In this document: positions 9,246 to 20,792 of the stretch, in pieces
Layout of the letters: each line of letters begins with the position of its first letter
How positions within the stretch are numbered: the first letter of the stretch is position 1
The notes under the pieces: model-generated
The model's input: only the letters and a program-made list of their open reading frames with translations
What the model was told of the DNA's origin: nothing
The model's database searches: none
Made by a program: the position numbers and the translations under genes
From: Raphanus sativus
Taxonomy: Eukaryota > Streptophyta > Magnoliopsida > Brassicales > Brassicaceae
Direction of reading: 5' to 3'
Length of the DNA stretch: 64,000 bases
Assembly (NCBI RefSeq): GCF_000801105.2
Contig: NC_079515.1
Location: 20,731,407-20,795,406 of the forward strand

Positions 9246-12200
9246 TGTGATGATCCACAAAATAATAAATATAAAGTAACATAATCCATAATCCGGACCC
9301 GAACCCGAAAAAACAGAACCCATTGGTTATGGATCCTTCAAAATACCCGATCGGTTTTGATATGCTGATACTTTGGTTATCGGGTACGGTTTGGTTTAAT
9401 CCAAAATCCGAATTTAAATCTGAAATAACCGAAGTGTATCTATTATATAGATAAGTATATACATGTGTGAATGTATTATACGGTTTAATTTTTCGACAAT
9501 TACCAAGACCATGCTTTGTTATTTCCAAAATTTCTATCATCATTCATAAAGCGTAGGGGAGATTCCTCTTCTTTCTATTTTTCGAAAACCTAATCGTTAT
9601 TTCCCTATTAAAATCAAAGGTGTTTGGTTGAAGATTGCTATGTTCAGAATCACAAATGGGAAATTCTCTCTGTCTCCTCCATCTTTGATTTCGAGAACTC
9701 GATCTCAGGTATTGAGAAATCGATCCCAGTCTTATGTGTTCATATCAATACTTGTTTGCGGTTTAAATTGATATATCATACATGTTTGTGAGTTGATGCC
9801 ATCAATCTTCTGTGTCATATTTAGTCTTTTTGCGGTTTTAATTGATATGTTTGTGACTTGATGCGATTCGAGCTTCTGTGTTCATATCTAGTCTTCTATG
9901 GTGATAGACTTATTAGATCTCTGTTAAGAAACTTTTCGATAGGTGTTTTAGGATTATAGTTTTAGCTTAGTTGAATATATAACTGAATTTTTTTAAAACT
10001 TGTCTCAGATGGATTCATGATCAATTCCTAGCCATGTTGAACTTGACAATGAAGAAGAAGAATTCCCTACTCTTGATAGTGGAGGCAAACGTAAAGAATT
10101 CCCTGGAGCTACTGAAGCCACAGAAGATGGAAATAAAGTTGCAAGGATTCTTCCTCCGAGGTCTAAGATATGGGGCCATTTCACAAGGACAAAGGAGAAT
10201 CGTAACATATGCATTTGCCATTACTGTAAAAAGAAGTATTGTTGCAAGTCAAAGTCAGGAACATCAAACTTGATGAAGCACCGTATGTAAACAATACTTT
10301 GCGCATTCAGACGGCCAAAGCTCTATTCAAAAAGTCATTGATGAAGAAGGCAATCTGGCGGATGCGAAAGCCATTGAAGAAACTTTCAGAGAAGAAATCA
10401 ATGATATGATGGTGATAGGTGAGTTACCATTAGCTTGGATAGAAAGTGTGGCTTGGAAACACTTCTGTAACAAGGTATGAGAGTTTACTGTTATAAAAAT
10501 ATCTAATGAAACTTATGCTGTTAACTAGTATCTAACATTATATAATATTTATGCAGATGAAATTACCCAATCCTGTGTCAAGGAGATCATCAACCAGAGA
10601 CATTGTCAAGATGTATTTGAAGAGGAAGGATGCTATGAAGAAGTGGTTTAAAGCAAACAAGCAAAGAGTATCCATCACTACTGATATTTGGGTGGCTCAA
10701 GTAACCCGCAGGTTCTTCAATCTAAATGTCTAGTTTTTTTTTTAAATTTCGAACTGATCTTAATATCTCTGTTAATTTAAAAATTTGAATTGAACCTAAT
10801 ATGTTTGTTATTATTCACAGGTGCAAGTTATATGGATGTGACTGCACATTACATTGATTATTATTGGCGCCAAGAAGCTCATCATCGGGTTCGAACATGT
10901 CATCGATCACAAAGGTAAGACAATCTATAGAGTTCTTTTAGAGGTCTTAGTTGATTTGGGAATCAATAAATTGTTCTGCGCAACTGTTGACAATGCTATT
11001 GCAAATTCATCTGCATTGAGAAAGTTTCAGTCTGGATTTTCTTCACAGTCTCTTTAGTTTTAGATGGAGAGTTCATGCATTTGAGATGTAGGGCACACAT
11101 CATTAACTTGATTGTGAAGGATGGGATGGCTGATGCAGATGAGAATGTGACTGCAGTTCGTTATGCTATAGTTTATGTTAGAGCTTCAGGGAATAGGTTA
11201 TCATAGTTTGAGCAGAAAGTTGATTCGGGTAGACTGGCTAGAGGAAGCTTGCCTTTAGATGTTACTTCAAGGTGGAACTCTACTTATCTCATGTTGAATA
11301 CATCATTGAAGTTCAGAGTTGCGTTTTATGAAATGGAGGCAGAAGATAAGATCTACAACGATCATTTTTTAGGGGTGGACAAAGGAAAGAAGAGGGAAGG
11401 ACCTCCACGGTACAATGACTGGAAATCAATAGAAAGATTATGCAGGTTTCTAGTGATCTTCTACAACTCCATCTTAGTTGTGTATGCGTCTACATCTCTC
11501 AACGGTTTCAGGTGTTACGAAGAGATTGTCACCATATCCACTAACCTGATGGCGTTGAGCAAAAGCATGGATCATGAACTGAAGGATAAAGTAGTGGAGT
11601 TTTTCAAGAAGTTTGACAAGTATTGAGATGGACTAAAGAACATCAACAAGATGTTGATTGTGGCAACAGTTTTTGATCCAACAAAGAATATGGTGCTTGC
11701 CAGCATGTTTTTTGAAGAGCTGTATGGAGAGGACAGTTTGGAAGGGAAAGAAGTGTATGAGTCTCTGATGAGTGTGTTGCGAGTTTGTTTAAGGAGTATA
11801 TTTAAAGACATGGGAGAGCATTAGGTGGACAGACCGATTAAGCTACTGGTAGTAACACTCAACCAGCTCAGTGTTTTCGTCAACTGTCCATGATAACACC
11901 GGATTCAGTTGATGATGGTATAGTTTATAAGAGGATTGAAAGAAGGTACAAGTCATTGCTAAAGGAGATTGGAGTGAAAGAGAAGCATGATGAACTGAAT
12001 GTGTACTTGAAAGAAGGAGTTGAGAATTCAGATTTGATGGCTGGTGTAGAGTATGATGTTTTTTCTTACTGGACGAGAAACTGTACCAAGTTCCCAATAC
12101 TGTCACAGATTGCAAAGGATGTCCTTGCAGTCTAGGTTTCTTCTGTTGCATCCGAGAGTGCTTTCATGACTGGTGGAAGGATCATAGACCCATTTAAGAG

Positions 12201-12868
12201 CTGCCTTACTAACTTCATGGTTACTGATGTGTACCGAACAATGGTTGAAGCAGGACATTCGTTGTGAGTCAAGGGTGGTTACAAATGAAGAAATACTTGA
12301 GAACATTGAAGAGCAAGAAAAAATTGAAAGAGTTATGCCATCTTACTTGTAATAAATTAGCTTAAATTTGGTTGGTTTACTGATCTGTCTCTCTTGTCTT
12401 TGGAACAGAAGAACTGATGGCATTTCAGGAGTAAGTTACTTCGCCACAAGATGATTCCAGTTTATGTTGCATGCTATGTTGTTGTTTTCTGTTTTCCTAT
12501 GTTTCTTTTTTTGGGTTTGAGACATGAAACTTTCAGTTTTTCTGTCTCTTTTTCATTTCAAAAATGTGTTGCTAATGCTATAATCGGTATTTGTGTGTTT
12601 TTGCAAACATTTTATCCTAGTTTGAGTGCATTTTTACTAAGTTTGAGTGGCATGTTCCATATTTTTATTTCATATGTTTACTTTGTGTTGTCAATTTTTC
12701 TTATAACTTCTTATGTTTCACTTGTCAAACATTTTTACTAAGTTTGAGTGGCATTTTAGTTCAAATAAATCCGAAACTGATACAGAAAAAAACGAACCAA
12801 AAAGTTATACGGTTACTTCAGTATAATCCGAACCCAAACCAAAACCAATGTATTATATCCGATCCCAA
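9246..12868 (+). mobile_element. hAT element with decayed RICESLEEPER-like transposase
   Basis: A transposase relic lies between two subterminal zones rich in CCGAACCC/GGTTTGG words (9285-9440 and 12765-12860), a pattern common at hAT ends in Brassicaceae. Both flanks are repeat A. The exact termini and the 8-bp target duplication could not be fixed because the two flanking repeat copies overlap in content instead of meeting as one split copy. Confidence 0.6.
10009..12352 (+). pseudogene. hAT transposase, BED zinc finger and hAT C-terminal dimerisation domain, broken
   Basis: The ATG at 10009 is followed by a stop three codons later (MDS then TGA), after which the frame stays open through a BED finger (W.HFTRT, CICHYCKKKYCC, SGTSNLMKH). 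Later exons give IDEEGNLADAKAIEET, SRRSSTRDIV, SITTDIWVAQ, KLIIGFEHVIDHKGK and RAHIINLIVKDG. SRWNSTYLMLN and FPILSQIAKDVLAV follow, and the C-terminal dimerisation motif SSVASESAFMTGGRIIDPF lies near 12138-12195. Stops or shifts occur near 10018, 10290, 11055, 11205, 11625, 11822 and 12133. Introns about 10477-10556 and 10700-10820 look genuine. Intact relatives are nuclear DNA transposases or domesticated DAYSLEEPER/RICESLEEPER proteins; this copy is dead. Confidence 0.88.
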
Positions 12869-12869
12869 T

Positions 12870-13965
12870 CTGATGTGCTATAGTAATTGTCTAAGTTTAT
12901 GAAGACTAGCTCCTTCATATGCCCTCACAAAACCCAGATTTGAACATCCCTCCCCTATTTAACCTGATTGTTTAAATCTTTTTTTTTGTCACTGAACTTT
13001 AAAGTTAAAAGACATATAGTTTTCTTTTTTAAAACACTTGATTTTTAATCACACAAATATCTTATAGTGAATAGTCATTGGATCTTATTCCAAATTACGG
13101 TCCACTGAAAATCTGGGATTTGTCCGCTGGATAGCCCGCAGAAGACATACAGAGAGTGGCGATCACCCGTGTTATCCACCAGCGGTTGCATGCAGTTTGG
13201 ATATGAACTTCTCCGTATTGGGTCCAAATGTTATTATTTATATCTGTTAACATGAGATTCTCTAAAATAATAACCAAATAAAAAAAACAATAAAGTCATT
13301 ATATGTATTGCGTAGTTTTTATCGTGAGGTTACACTAAATTAATATTTAACTTAGATTTTTTATGTTAAATTAGATTTTGACCCGCTTTTTTATAAAGCG
13401 GTGCATAATTATTTTTAATACAAAACAAATTTATCTTATATATTTATATTTTTGATTATGTATCTACATTTAAATGTTACACATTAAGCGTTATATTCAG
13501 TGTTCTGAAATCTCAATTGGATCTAAGGTTAAACCGATAAACTTGGAGACCCTATATGTAATTTGGTTTGTCTTTTTTTAAAAAAACTTGTTATTTAAAA
13601 TTAAGTAAAACCTGCTAAAATCTGGGACATGACTACCGGTTGAGCCAATACGTGGCCCATTATATAATACGATTTGTCGGTTATTTAAAGTATTCTAATT
13701 CATGAATATTTAGGATAAATTTGGATATATTATTAGTGTGATGTTCCAATTTTACAAAATTTAGCTATACAATATATATTTTCAGCTATACAAATTATTT
13801 TTAGCTATACAAGTTAGTTATACAATTTTTTAATCGAACTAATTTATCATTCTTTGTAAGCGTAATGGATCAATATTTGAGAAGATACATACTAAAGTAC
13901 AATTAGATTTGTGCATCAACAATTTGTATATGGTTATTACAATTTCGTGATTTAAATTTTAATTA
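12870..13965. repeat. Repeat A, copy 2
   Basis: Matches copy 3 (about 48270-49355) closely over its whole length, including the block at 13070-13255. That block contains an imperfect hairpin (CCGCTGGATA ... TATCCACCAGCGG). It starts internally compared with copy 3, lacking the part equivalent to 45087-48265. No gene is supported. Confidence 0.8.
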
Positions 13966-16431
13966 AATATAATCGTTCCTTTAGTTCACTTTTATTATTC
14001 ACTTGTTATTATAAATTTTTCGATGTTTTTTTGGTTTATTTTAAAGTTAAATTTAATTTCACTATTATTATTAGAGATATAAATATTTTTTTAATTTTAA
14101 TATTGTTATATATGTTTTATTATATATCTAATAGTAATTTATATAATTAGATTTTGATATACGCTTTAAAGCAAATGACTTTTATTCAAAAAATTAGTTA
14201 CTGACAATTAGAAATCTTAAACATAATTATTTTTTTCATAAAAACATTTGTTTTAAAGTATATATAATTAAATTAAAATTTATATGAAAATAATGTTATG
14301 AAAATAAGATTATATTTTAAAAATTTAAATTATAGTAAAACTTTATTTTCAATTCCTTATATTGAACAAAAAATTATTTTACTATTATATTTTATCAGCA
14401 TTATTATATAAGTTAAATATTGTAATTGAGCCCATCTCATACTTGATATGTATATTAATTTTTTTAATACTTTAATTTTAATTTACATATATGAATTTAT
14501 TTATTAGCTTATATATCTTAAATATTTTTAACAAGTTGAAGTTTGTTGTAAAATTCATGAATATATTTTTGTCATTTTATCATTTATAAAATAGTTAATA
14601 AGTAGATTATGTTACTTTATATAATTATGCTACTTTATATTTATTAACTGGTTAAGTTGTTTAATTATGAATATAAAAATATATAAATATTATAGAAATG
14701 TTTTTTCTCGTTATATAAATTTAAAATGTATTAGTATTCGTTTTTAATTATAGTTAATATTAATTATGACTTTTATAACTTAAAAGTAAATATTAAAACA
14801 AAAGTGTATTTACATTATAAAAGATATTATTAAAATATAATATTAGAAAAAATATACTTAGAAGAAATTTTTAGATGTCGTATTTTAAAAATTTTAAAAT
14901 ACCGTTATAAAAAAAATAAAATAATTGGTTAAATATGGTATATATTTTCCCTGCTGGCCACCTGGACTGCCTTAAATGATAAGAATACATAGCTGCTGCG
15001 GACCTCGTGGGATTACTAAGTTGACCTCGATCGCCGGATCCCCACGGTTATCAAAAAAAAGAAAGATACGGCAAATATTTAATAATAACTACGTTAATTG
15101 TAGAAGAAATGATAAGAAGTTAAATAAATGTAATTGTTTAACCTAGACTATTTGTAAGTAGATAAAAAGTGTTTATGTTTTAACAGCATTGGTTAGATTT
15201 TGATCTAAGCTTTCAAAACGCATGATTTTTTTTTTTGACAAAGCTATTAATCCTTCTATTTATTTACTAATATGTTTAGGTTTGCGTTCGGTTCTCAGTG
15301 CGGTTACAATTTTCTTTTTGGTTTGATTTTTGATTATTTTGTTTCCGATTTGGTTTGGATTACAATACTAAAAACCTGTTAAAAATTTTGATTTCAATTC
15401 CAATATGGTTTAGTTTCAATTAATTTTGAATAATATACCGGTTCTTATTATAAAACACACCATTTCAAATTTGATATTAAATTTTAATGTAGTTATTTAT
15501 TTTTTGCTCAATGTTTGCTTTTGGCGTGGTAAAATTGTTTTTACTTAATTTTATGTCGATAAATTTTACTTTCGTAAAATATTATGATGATACTTTAATT
15601 ATCTATGTTATTCTAAACTACAAATTTTAAAATTTAGCATCTGAATTTAACGATTTATATATATTTTAAAAAAACTTTTATTATTAAACAATAAATAAAT
15701 TTAGTTATATTGGATTATTAAGGACATTTATATTATATTAACCTAATTGAAAATTAATTACATAATTGAGCTCCAGAAAATAGATTACACAGAAAATGAA
15801 AAATTTAATGGGCTCCTCTAGATTATAATTTTTATGGGATTTGCTAAAGAATAAGCAACCATAAAAAATATCAACGGTGGATAAAATTAGTGTATATACT
15901 TAATTAATTTGTTTAGTGACTTAACTCAAATAAAATAAGATTACGTGCCCATATTACAATTCCATTCTTGGGTTAGATATTTGGACTTTTTTTATAGTAA
16001 TCAAGCTATTGGATTAAATTAGATAGGCTAGACAGCCAAATTTAAAGTCCAAATAATAAAAATTATCGGAACTGGCCGATTATGTTCTAGTCGTTCTACC
16101 GTTCATCTTTTCCACACCAAATAACAGAAAAATAAACTCTATTTAGAAAAAATAAAAGCGCAGTCGAGAAGTCCAAGATGAAGAGAGATCCATCGACCAA
16201 ATCTCACACTCCTTCAAAGCATATCAAGTGCAGCTAGCACCGATAATGGCAAAATTACCAAATACTGAAATTTTGCTTCCTTTTCCTAGTCTTTTAAGTC
16301 TTCTTGACATGCAGAAACTTTTCTGATGAGTGAAGAAAAGATTAATGTTAATAGCAAAGGAAATCTAATATCGAGTTTCCAGAATAGATTGTGCATTCTA
16401 CATACTAAACTCAACACAAAGGTGGTGTTGC
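13966..16431. other. AT-rich intergenic, no gene
   Basis: Very AT-rich sequence with stops in all frames. A short less AT-rich patch at 14945-15050 (CTGCTGGCCACCTGG, GATCGCCGGATCC) stands out and may be a transposon remnant, but I cannot assign it. Nothing else is seen. Confidence 0.5.
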
Positions 16432-16654
16432 AGGTAGTCATCAGAATCTAAGTAACCTATTTTTTTCCGGCCAAAATATTTTATTAATCAGCATCCGTTA
16501 TGACAATATGTTTGAGATAAGATGGACAAGAATGATATATATTAGAAGTATCAGATGAAAGTAATGCTTGTTTCGCTAAGGCGTCAGCACAACGGTTGCC
16601 ATCTCAAACATATTGTAATAACGGATACTTAGGTAGTCATCAGAATCTAAGTAA
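16432..16654 (-). mobile_element. Short 5'-truncated L1-type LINE insertion with 24-bp target duplication
   Basis: A perfect 24-bp direct repeat (16432-16455 and 16631-16654, beginning AGGTAGTCATC) flanks 175 bp. On the minus strand the insert holds the end of a LINE RNase H frame (GNRCADALAKQA, then ITDAD and stop), a short 3' UTR and a short A tail (T7 on plus, about 16460-16466). At the opposite end lies an inverted copy of part of the insert (16490-16516 against about 16602-16627). Target duplication, A tail and 5' truncation are the marks of target-primed reverse transcription. Confidence 0.82.
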
Positions 16655-18672
16655 ACTATTATTATGTTTTTTATGTTTTTTTATTCTCCCTCTTAATCTG
16701 TTTGTTTTTATTTACATGCATTATTTAGTTTCGATGGGATCTTAAGATGGTTGAAGTTAGTACAAATGTGCAAACTCACTCTGAGCACAATGGTTTAATA
16801 CGCCTTGGATGAGGAAATGGGGAAGGATTATTCTTGGGCCAAGCTTCGTCTCGTAGATCTGGGTGTATCAAAAAGCGATAAACACAGTTACGGCAGTGCT
16901 CGATTGAAAGAAAATTGGTAAAACTTATAGTTCATCTTACATCAATAAAAGGAACGTGACTTGCATCTTAAATCCCAGCTCTTATTGTTTGCAAGTCTTT
17001 TAAATAATTTATTTAAAATTATCCTCATTAGTTATTTTTATGTTAATTTTAAGAAATATGTTTCATGTTATATATAATGTTTTATGCTTATAATTTAAAC
17101 CTTTTATTTAGTTTATGTATTATTTGGAAATAATTTTTTTTGTTATTTTAAAATTTTAATAAATAGCAAATAAACAATAATATTGCTTTTTGGTGATTTG
17201 AGATAATATGTGGACATTTAAAATCATTTATGACAAGTATATTTAATTTTTTAATAGTATCAATAGGATATAGCCTAAAATTTGAATAACGTGTTTTAAA
17301 TTTATACCCCTCGTTATAATCATTTGAAGTTTTGGCATTTTTTTTTAATTTCAAAAATATTTTATATTTAAGGTAAGTTACTTATAATATTTTTCCTTAT
17401 TTTATATTTATTTATGTTTTATTTTGAAGTAGAATTTGTTTTAAAAATTTTGGCATCTTTAAAAGTAATAATCAAGCTGCTGATTTATCGTATTATTACT
17501 ATTTTTATTTATTTTTCATCAACACTATTGAAAAGATAGAACATATATCTTAAAATGTTTGGGGCTGATGAATTACTTTCCATCTTGTTGGGACATGTGA
17601 ATCTTCTTCCTTTGCTTCTGATGGTAAGAACCCCAACAAGACATTGGCAGCTGAGAAGGTTGCCTTGTCAAGAGGTACAAAAGAAGAAGTACGAATGCTT
17701 CATAATCTAAGAGGTACAAACACATCAAGAGGTACAAACATGATTTGGTTCAAGAGGTATGAATTTTTTTCTAAGGGGTGGACGAATGTGTATTGTCCGA
17801 AGATATGAATTAGTCATGACCGAAAAGGTACAAACGGACTGTGGACGAAAGGGTGTGAACTGAAATTGTGATCCAAAAGACAAAAGTTTCTGAATAGATA
17901 AAAACAGATAAAATCTAAAAGAAATATTAAGAAAACAATATATTCTGATTTAAATAGACTTTTTTTATTCTCCATAAACTTAAGAGATTCAAATTTTCAT
18001 GAATCGTACACTGATTTTTAGATATAAAACAATTACAAATATTTATGAAATATTAATAAATAGATATGAGCATAATAAAAATGAAAAGACATAAGTTTTC
18101 ATCTCAATACTAATAAATAAAACTTCTCATATAAAATTTTAAGACATGCAACTTTCCATATATATGAATAGTCACATCTTTTTAATTTAAAGGTGGTTAT
18201 TTTGAAATAATACTTATATGAATATTCACAATTTTTCAATTTAAATAGTCACATTTTTTTTAATTTAAAAATTATTTTGAAATGATACATATATGAGTAG
18301 TCACAAATTTTCATTAAATAATTACATCTATTCAATTTAAATAATAATTAATACACAAATCCTAAAATAAATAAAGAAAAGATACATCTTAATATATAAT
18401 GGAAAGACACAATTTTTAAGAAAAATAAAATTCCTGTAAAAACATACAACTTTTCAACGTTGTTTGGGATACCTATTATTAGTAGATCAGATCCTACAAG
18501 ATTATGACATCTGAGAAAATAAAATAAAATAACTAAATGATAATTCTAATCACTATGTTGTAGTTTTAGGATTAACTTCTACCAAACACTTTCAATCAAC
18601 TACAACCAATTTTATTTTTTCTCTGATAATTTAATCAATTTACTCTGTGATTTTTGACAGTTTATTCTATTT
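16655..18672. other. AT-rich intergenic with short GAGGTACAAA repeats
   Basis: No gene supported. A patch at 16740-16920 is less AT-rich but unrecognised. Around 17670-17770 the word AAGAGGTACAAA occurs several times at irregular spacing. At 18150-18330, sequence around GTCACA/TTTCAATTTAAA recurs in about four degenerate copies. Confidence 0.4.
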
Positions 18673-19260
18673 TTACTTAATTGTTTTTTGAAGATAAATT
18701 ATAAGGGATGTTATTATAGCAAATATGAGTGATTTCATTACCATCATGATCTTTGTTAAAGGTGAGAAGAAAGATACAATCATTGGTGCAGTGTCTAAAC
18801 CACAGTAGGAACAAGCATCAATAAATGATGATGGTTGACTGCGAGCACCTTGTGCTAGACGGTACGCCATTGTGTTTTGAGTCCGGGGTATGTGCTTTAT
18901 CACAAAAAAAACTGAAGCTTCGTTGTAGATTTTGAATTTCTTCAATGTAGGTTGCATAGGCAGACCATCTTCTGGTTCCGAAACCATCTTCACCAACTAA
19001 GAACAATATGTTGCAGAGGTTACACAAAGTTGTCGTGATCTTAACATACATTCCATCGCCCATATAAATGCTTCAAATTCTGCATGCAAAAGAGATAGGC
19101 ATTGCCGATTATTCCTTGCTCCCAATAGTCCATCGAAACATTCCAATGTACTATACCAGCTATTTCTTGAGAATAAATTATTTTCTTTCCAAGATCCATC
19201 CGTAAACACCATCGTCCTTCTCTTCGGGAAGGTTGGTGCATATCATCTTGAATATGATGA
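18673..19260 (-). pseudogene. LINE (non-LTR retrotransposon) RNase H domain relic
   Basis: Read in shifting minus frames it gives the plant LINE RNase H order: FTDGSWKENN (first catalytic Asp), LLHAEFEAFIWAMECM (catalytic Glu), LVKMVSEPED, then HIPRTQNTMAYRLAQGARSQPSSF. A stop sits just before LVKM, where the family has SD. The usual Asp of NTKADSLA is replaced in NTMAYRLA, so two catalytic positions are lost. Frameshifts separate the parts. It is the 3' end of an ORF2; no reverse transcriptase is seen upstream (19261-19680). Confidence 0.82.
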
Positions 19261-19689
19261 TGACTTATCTACACTGTTTGATTTATTGTTGAGTCAATGA
19301 ACTAATCCTCTTTTTTAATTCCTTACTTGGCAAGCTAAGTCATTTTTCTTGATCGGATCAAATAGTATGGTTGCTACACCAATTTTCTTGACAAATCTTA
19401 AAACTTCACGATCATATCTCTATATTCCTCTTTCATCTACTGGATTTCAAAACGTCTAAGGTAATCTTTTAGAGTGTATTTACAAGTTTAATATTATGGG
19501 CTTTTGTATTTCACAACATAATCTTTTCAATCATGTCTCTTGATTTCTTACAGAGATTTGGTTGATCATTTGTTTTGTTGGGCTCAATCACTAGACTAGG
19601 TTTAAAATTTACAAATACTGAAGATACGAGATTTGGAGATTTATTAAAAATTACATTATTTTGATCTCATGAGTCATGACTAACCTATT
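19261..19689. other. Intergenic, no gene
   Basis: Could include decayed LINE sequence upstream of the RNase H relic. No motif is readable. Confidence 0.3.
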
Positions 19690-19846
19690 TTCCAGGGTGG
19701 AAAGAAATCTCAGGTCGACCAGTGACTTCAACAGCCACAGTCACCATGAAGCTACAGAAATCAGCAAAAGAGATTGTAGGGAACTGCTCTATGAAAGGCT
19801 CCAACAAACTAAAAGCAATGTTGATGCTCTTATTAGATGCCGTTGG
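19690..19846 (-). pseudogene. Cytosolic ascorbate peroxidase (APX) gene fragment
   Basis: The minus strand reads SNKSINIAFSLLEPF, then EQFPTISFADF, then VAVEVTGRPEISFHPG. This is the internal segment of plant cytosolic APX around the conserved block QFPTISFADFxxLAGVVAVEVTGGP. Here FHQLAGV is altered to FCSFMVT. No start, haem-ligand region or other exon is visible nearby, so it is an isolated single-exon fragment, probably carried by a transposon or left from a decayed copy. It cannot encode an active enzyme. Confidence 0.78.
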
Positions 19847-20334
19847 ATAATGGATATCGTATGGAAAATATTTGTTAAAATAATCCACGTATGGCCAAAC
19901 GTCAACTGCTATCAGTGTTTCATCGTATTATAGTATATTCAAAGTTTAAAACATAACTGAAGGTTCACTATTTTAGTAAGAGTGCGAAGAATATATTAAA
20001 GTAATGTTTTTAATTAATGATAATATCCATGAGTGAATTAAAGGCAAGCATGTAACTAAATGTAATAACGAACTAAATGAATATTGTGTTATCGTATGGC
20101 CAAAAGTTGAAATAAGTAAATGGTAGTTTTTTATTTAAGGTAAATAGGATATCCTTTTGTTTTCATCAAATATTTACCATAAAATCAAAAACAAAATTTA
20201 AAATCAATGCAGTGCCATGTAAATACTTCCAAAATAAAATGATACCTAAAATGACATTTTGTTTTAATAGTATAGATATTTTGACCTAAGTATAATGAGT
20301 ATTTATCCTGATGAAAAAAAAAAGTATTTTAACC
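19847..20334. other. AT-rich intergenic, no gene
   Basis: Nothing recognised. Confidence 0.4.
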
Positions 20335-20339
20335 ATAAA

Positions 20340-20595
20340 TGTTTTGAATCAAGAAGTATGGAAGTCTTATTCTTATTATCTCATGGCCTGCCTGTATTTA
20401 TACAAATCATAAACCGTCATAGATTAGAGATAATCCTAAGCATCTTAGGAATATGAATAGATAATCATAATACATTAAGGATAATGACAAGAGGGCTAAG
20501 GATATTGACAAGGGGCTGGCGCCAATGGCTAATGGGCTGGACATATGGGCCTGGTCGATACGGGCTTGTCTTGGTCGATCACTTGATCCTTAACA
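20340..20595 (-). mobile_element. Solo LTR (256 bp) with ATAAA target duplication
   Basis: Bounded by TGTTTTGAATC and CCTTAACA (TG...CA on plus, TGTT/AACA termini) and flanked by a perfect 5-bp repeat ATAAA (20335-20339 and 20596-20600). On the minus strand it has a TATA-like TATAAATACAGGC near 20390-20402, so the LTR reads leftwards. No internal retrotransposon sequence adjoins it, so LTR-LTR recombination has removed the rest. Size and composition suggest Copia, but the lineage is not certain. Confidence 0.83.
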
Positions 20596-20792
20596 ATAAA
20601 TATGAAAACACGTGAGTTTATAAAATACAACTAATTTGTAATTTTGTGACTAAATATTATTTAATAATATTTGAATAATATAAACTAAATATCTTAGGTC
20701 ACAAACGAATCTTATTTGTTCTCATCATTTTCCACATCTCTTCAAAAAAATTCATCACATCTTGAATGATTTTTTGAATTCTAAATAACACA

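Noticed and set aside
12451..12741. 96-codon frame downstream of the hAT transposase
   Set aside because: Phe/Ser/Val-rich translation of T-rich DNA with an internal duplicated TTTACTAAGTTTGAGTG; no family resemblance.
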